Shown here: piece after piece, positions 17,466 through 20,153 of the stretch
Layout of the letters: each line of letters begins with the position of its first letter
How positions within the stretch are numbered: position 1 is the stretch's first letter
Assembly: GCA_002633005.1 (NCBI GenBank)
Contig: NMRA01000094.1
Location: 370,051-390,203 of the forward strand
DNA from: Phoronis australis
Lineage: Eukaryota > Phoronida > Phoronidae
Direction of reading: 5' to 3'
Length of the DNA: 20,153 nt
Notes under the pieces: generated by a model
The model's input: the letters and a program-made list of their open reading frames with translations, nothing else
What the model was told of the DNA's origin: nothing
Databases searched by the model: none
Made by a program: the position numbers and the translations under genes

Positions 17466-17673
17466 CAACAAAAGGATGCACATGGTCCAACAAAAGGATG
17501 CACATGGTCCAACAAAAGGATGCACATGGTCCAACAAAAGGATGCACATGGTCCAACAAAAGGATGCACACGGTCCAACAAAAGGATGCACATGGTCCAA
17601 CAAAAGGATGCACATGGTCCAACAAAAGGATGCACACGGTCCAACAAAAGGATGCACATGGTCCAACAAAAGG
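17466..17673. repeat. 22-bp minisatellite, nine units plus a partial
   Basis: Units start every 22 bp from 17466; the consensus is CAACAAAAGGATGCACATGG followed by TC. Units five and eight (17554, 17620) carry CACACGG instead of CACATGG, three units apart, a sign of multi-unit duplication. As 22 is not a multiple of three and the unit lacks stops, several frames on both strands stay open; none is taken as coding. Confidence 0.96.
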
Positions 17674-18002
17674 TCTGCCTTTCACAATGTCTGTAGTCAA
17701 TAGTGAGTTGGTTACAATGTGTTGGTACAATGGAAGTGAATATAGAGTCTGACATAAAATGTTGACCTTATGCTGGACCACTAACAACACTTTTATACTG
17801 TTGAATGCATAGTTGTATAGGATCAAGAAAAAAGTAATGAATGGTGAAAAATATCTAAAGCAACAAGACATTTCAGATAAAGCTAACGTCAAAAATGGTT
17901 GCTTTTTCCTTTATGATGCCAGTTATAGTTGCCCTGTGACGGAATATTTAGACGACATCCACCAGCTAATGGCATGTCGGAATATTCAGATGACAAGATT
18001 AC
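17674..18002. other. Intron, nothing recognised
   Basis: Intron between the 22-bp array and the donor of the 18095-18003 exon. Two frames at 17813-18007 and 17889-18110 reflect chance and the exon itself. A near-repeat of GGAATATTTAGACGACA / GGAATATTCAGATGACA lies at about 17941 and 17979. Confidence 0.45.
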
Positions 18003-18095
18003 CTTGAGAATAACAGCGTTGGTATCTTTATCACAAGTATTCTCCACCACCACCAGCTCAGTGTCTTTAATATTTATATTGAATTCAACCTTATT
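18003..18095 (-). CDS. VPS13D: VPS13D exon (31 codons, first in window)
   Basis: On the minus strand the acceptor ...TTTGTTTCAG precedes AATAAGGTTGAATTC and the donor is CTCAAG/GTAATC. The 93-bp exon is phase 0 at both ends and encodes 31 residues that include FNINIKDTELVVVENTC and end DTNAVILK. Alternating hydrophobic strands with a KDTELVVVE core fit the beta-rich repeats of the VPS13 lipid-transfer rod. The following exon begins STAVL, and ILK followed by STAVL is a natural VPS13D continuation from my recollection of the family. The upstream neighbouring exon is not in the window: a Helentron-like element starts about 400 bp above it. Confidence 0.85.
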
Positions 18096-18506
18096 CTGAA
18101 ACAAACCCAAGGCATGTCAGGTATACAAATCCATTTTTGACTCCACTTTACAATCAATATTAAAACTGCTCACCTTAAATCCATGAGATTTATTATTCTT
18201 TTTATCAACACTGGAAACTGTTTTGTTTTACATTGCGTTCAAGCAAATTTGTCATTCACAACTTCATTCCTTGAAACTCAAATAATTTAAGTGTTTGCAA
18301 AAAATCCAGAAGAATGAAAAATTAATGACTTTGAACAAGTAAAAAACAATAGTTAGATATTTGAGTGAATAAAAAACAATGGTAGTGTAGGTATGAGAAA
18401 GAAATGGACTAGTACCATCATATTAATTACAGTCAAATTATAGAAATATATTTAGTCAAGTTCAAGTTCACTCATGGCTATAACAGACATTATGTTGAAT
18501 AATTAC
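18096..18506. other. Intron, nothing recognised
   Basis: AT-rich intron upstream of the first exon in the window. GAGTGAATAAAAAACAATGG and GAACAAGTAAAAAACAATAG form a small local duplication at about 18334 and 18363. No upstream VPS13D exon was recognised. Confidence 0.45.
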
Positions 18507-18595
18507 CACTACAGAAGCAACGCGGAGCATTGAAATGCGCCCACGAATGTATCGCAAATGGTGTGCTTTTAGAGTTATTTGTATCATAAAAATGG

Positions 18596-19590
18596 CCACT
18601 AGATGGCGCAAAAACGTACAATCCATCCAAAAACGGGAACATGCCATATTTCATAAAAATCTGCCAACGAACTTCAGAGAAACAAAGGAAAACAGAACAA
18701 AATGAAATTGCCACTTGTGGGCACAGCGTCCGTTCCATCCGCCTGAGTCGTCGTCTGTTATCTTCATATACATTCACTTACTAAATTTAATAAAGATCCT
18801 GTAGTGGGTTTTGAAGATACAGCAGTGGGCACAGTAGTCAGTCACCATCATCAAACATTCTCTTCACACTGAAAACATGTACGCCAATTTTCAAAACCAT
18901 CCCTAGAATGATTTGGTTGATCGAGGGGTGGACGTCAAAAACAAGATTTGAAAACAGCAAAAATGGCCACCAGTAGGCGCAAAATACCTCGATTTCATCC
19001 AAAAACAGGATGCCTATAATCAAAATTTTATGAAAATCTGTTGAGGAGCTTTGAAGATACAGACTGGTAAACATAATAATGCGTCCACATATAAATATGT
19101 GGGCGCATAAAAAACTAAACTTGCCACAAGGGGGCACACCAGAAGTCAGATCCGTCCGAAAGTCGTCGTCGTCCATTGTCAACATCATAAAAATACACTT
19201 GCTAAATTAAGTAAAGATCCTGCAAACGGTTTAATAGCTACAACCGTGAGCACAAAAACAACAAAACTGCCACTAGGAGGTGCCACAGTAGTTGAACTCG
19301 TCGGAAAATCATCGTAAGCAGTCCACTTCATAGTAAACACATATATGCAAATTTCCACAATTATCCTGAAAGCTGTTTGGCAGATAGATGAATGGACGCC
19401 AAAAAACAGACTCGAAATCAGTAAAACTAGCCACTAGGTGGCGCAAACTAGGTCGAATCCATTTGAAAACGGAGAGATAGCGTCACCTCATTAACAGATG
19501 CTTGTAAGCCAAATTTTATGAAAATACGTTGAAGACCTTGGAACATACAGAGGTAAACGTAAAAAAAATAAAATTGCCACTAGGTGGCAC
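18596..19590 (+). promoter_or_regulatory. Three exact CTCF-like core motifs in element D
   Basis: CCACTAGATGGCGC (18596-18609), CCACTAGGTGGCGC (19431-19444) and CCACTAGGTGGCAC (19577-19590) satisfy CCASYAGRKGGCRS. Motifs at 19124 and 19722 miss by one base. Same orientation throughout. Function is hypothetical. Confidence 0.4.
19080..19107. repeat. Solo hairpin inside a monomer of element D
   Basis: Arms TGCGTCCACATAT and ATATGTGGGCGCA are identical to the terminal hairpin of element A. On either side the monomer consensus continues without loss: GGTAAACATAA before, AAAAACTAAACTTGCCAC after. It therefore looks like an insertion of about 34 bases. Confidence 0.8.
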
Positions 19591-19888
19591 ACCAGTAGTC
19601 AGATCCGTCTGAAAGTTGTCGTCCTCTGTTGTTAACATCATATCAATACACTTATTAAATTTAGTAAAGATCCTACAAATGGTTAAGGGGATACAGCCAT
19701 AGGCGCAAAAAAACAAAACTGCCACTAGGAGGCGCCACAGTAGTCGAAATCGTCAGAAAATCATCGTCAACCGTCCACTTTATAGTAAGAACATACATGC
19801 CAATTTTCACAATCATCCTTTGAGCGGTTTGGTTGGTAGAGGGTTGGACGCAAAGAAACAGAATCGAATACAGTAAAAATGGCCACTG

Positions 19889-20153
19889 GGCAGGCCTTTA
19901 TGCAGGGTACGTCCTGGGCGTCCAAATGGATGCCCTAGCACTAATCTGGACGCCCTGGCAAGGACGCCCAATGTATCATTTGGACTCCCACTGTCAATAG
20001 GAACCTTTCAAGTTTAGACTCACACATTGTAATGAATACTAGGAAGCCTCTGAAGGCTCACAGTGGGGGCTCTTTTTTCAAAGCAGGAAGAAATATACAA
20101 TGTATATACAAAGTATATACAATGTTGCTATGTTCACAATTGGTTGATAGCAT
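19889..20153. other. Non-element sequence with inverted and short tandem repeats
   Basis: After the break in element D, CCTGGGCGTCC (19913-19923) can pair with GGACGCCCTGG (19948-19958), and GGACGCCC recurs at about 19962. An 11-bp repeat ATATACAATGT / ATATACAAAGT / ATATACAATGT occupies 20093-20125. No ORF or exon was recognised up to the window end. Confidence 0.6.

Larger units (their letters stand above)
6448..18095 (-). other. VPS13D: VPS13D-like gene, internal six-exon segment
   Basis: Six minus-strand exons join into one open frame of 857 coding bases. VPS13 proteins are very long rods with a hydrophobic groove that move lipids between membranes at contact sites. VPS13D is the paralogue with a ubiquitin-binding UBA domain in mid-protein, and it acts at ER-mitochondrion and peroxisome contacts and in mitochondrial clearance (family knowledge). 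Here a UBA domain is followed by the WEPFVEPW signature typical of VPS13 proteins, in the expected order. All twelve splice borders are GT-AG, and the internal junction phases are 0, 0, 1, 0, 1. The final exon ends in phase 2, so further exons must follow below position 6448. Exons for the N-terminal chorein part must lie above 20153. No stop or frameshift was seen within the exons. The UBA makes VPS13A, B or C unlikely. Confidence 0.88.
18507..19888 (+). mobile_element. Helentron-like element D, with internal hairpin
   Basis: The left end has GCGGAGCATTGAAATGCGCC. Monomers start at 18596, 18711, about 18833, 18967, 19124, 19270, 19431, 19577, 19722 and 19883. From 18967 the three monomer types repeat with a period of about 452 bp (146 + 161 + 145). 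Exact CTCF-like cores are at 18596, 19431 and 19577. The last monomer breaks off at about 19888, so no terminal hairpin is present there; instead an identical hairpin lies inside at 19080-19107. Its late monomers are very close to element A, suggesting the same young subfamily. Confidence 0.8.

Noticed and set aside
17428-17892. Long periodic ORFs on both strands (up to 154 codons)
   Set aside because: They arise because a stop-free 22-bp unit is read through several frames; the periodic peptides (HVHPFVGPCASF, GCTWSNKRMH) are by-products.
1-20153. tRNA, rRNA or snRNA genes
   Set aside because: No cloverleaf, A/B box pair or snRNA-like core was recognised by eye; a covariance-model scan would be needed to exclude them.

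Overview
The window is eukaryotic, intron- and transposon-rich DNA, probably from a marine invertebrate. The one conserved gene recognised is an internal stretch of a VPS13D-type bridge-like lipid-transfer protein, on the minus strand and split by introns of about 0.3 to 3.2 kb. Tandem-repeat Helentron-like elements and Kolobok/T2 transposons fit a lophotrochozoan (perhaps a mollusc) or an invertebrate deuterostome. The species cannot be fixed from this sequence.

Six VPS13D exons run from high to low coordinates: 18095-18003, 15230-15012, 13582-13435, 10292-10096 (UBA domain), 6929-6848 and 6565-6448. All have GT-AG borders and every junction phase fits, giving 857 coding bases, about 4% of the window. 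Both ends of the gene lie outside.

The introns hold repeats. Four copies of one Helentron-like (HINE/pearl/DINE-1-like) family lie at 1-700, 8291-9888, 15577-17275 and about 18507-19888, all in + orientation and therefore antisense to VPS13D. They are built from roughly 145-bp monomers in a three-monomer higher-order repeat, and each monomer starts with a motif close to the CTCF core consensus. Two TTAA-flanked Kolobok/T2-type elements with decayed THAP domains lie at 1633-3580 and 10465-12766; the second is itself interrupted by a 5'-truncated LINE carrying an RNase H fragment. Minisatellites with 23-, 38-, 30- and 22-bp units lie at 5615, 6930, 15401 and 17466. Unclassified repeats and short unidentified ORFs (4235-4969, 5714-5866) fill part of the rest.

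The most unusual structure is the 38-bp array at 6930-7885. Each unit is a copy of the intron/exon border of the VPS13D exon at 6929-6848: 14 intron bases ending in AG plus about 24 exon bases. The transcript therefore meets some 24 decoy 3' splice sites before the one that keeps the frame, and use of any decoy leads to an in-frame stop. A single N inside the array suggests its true length is unresolved.
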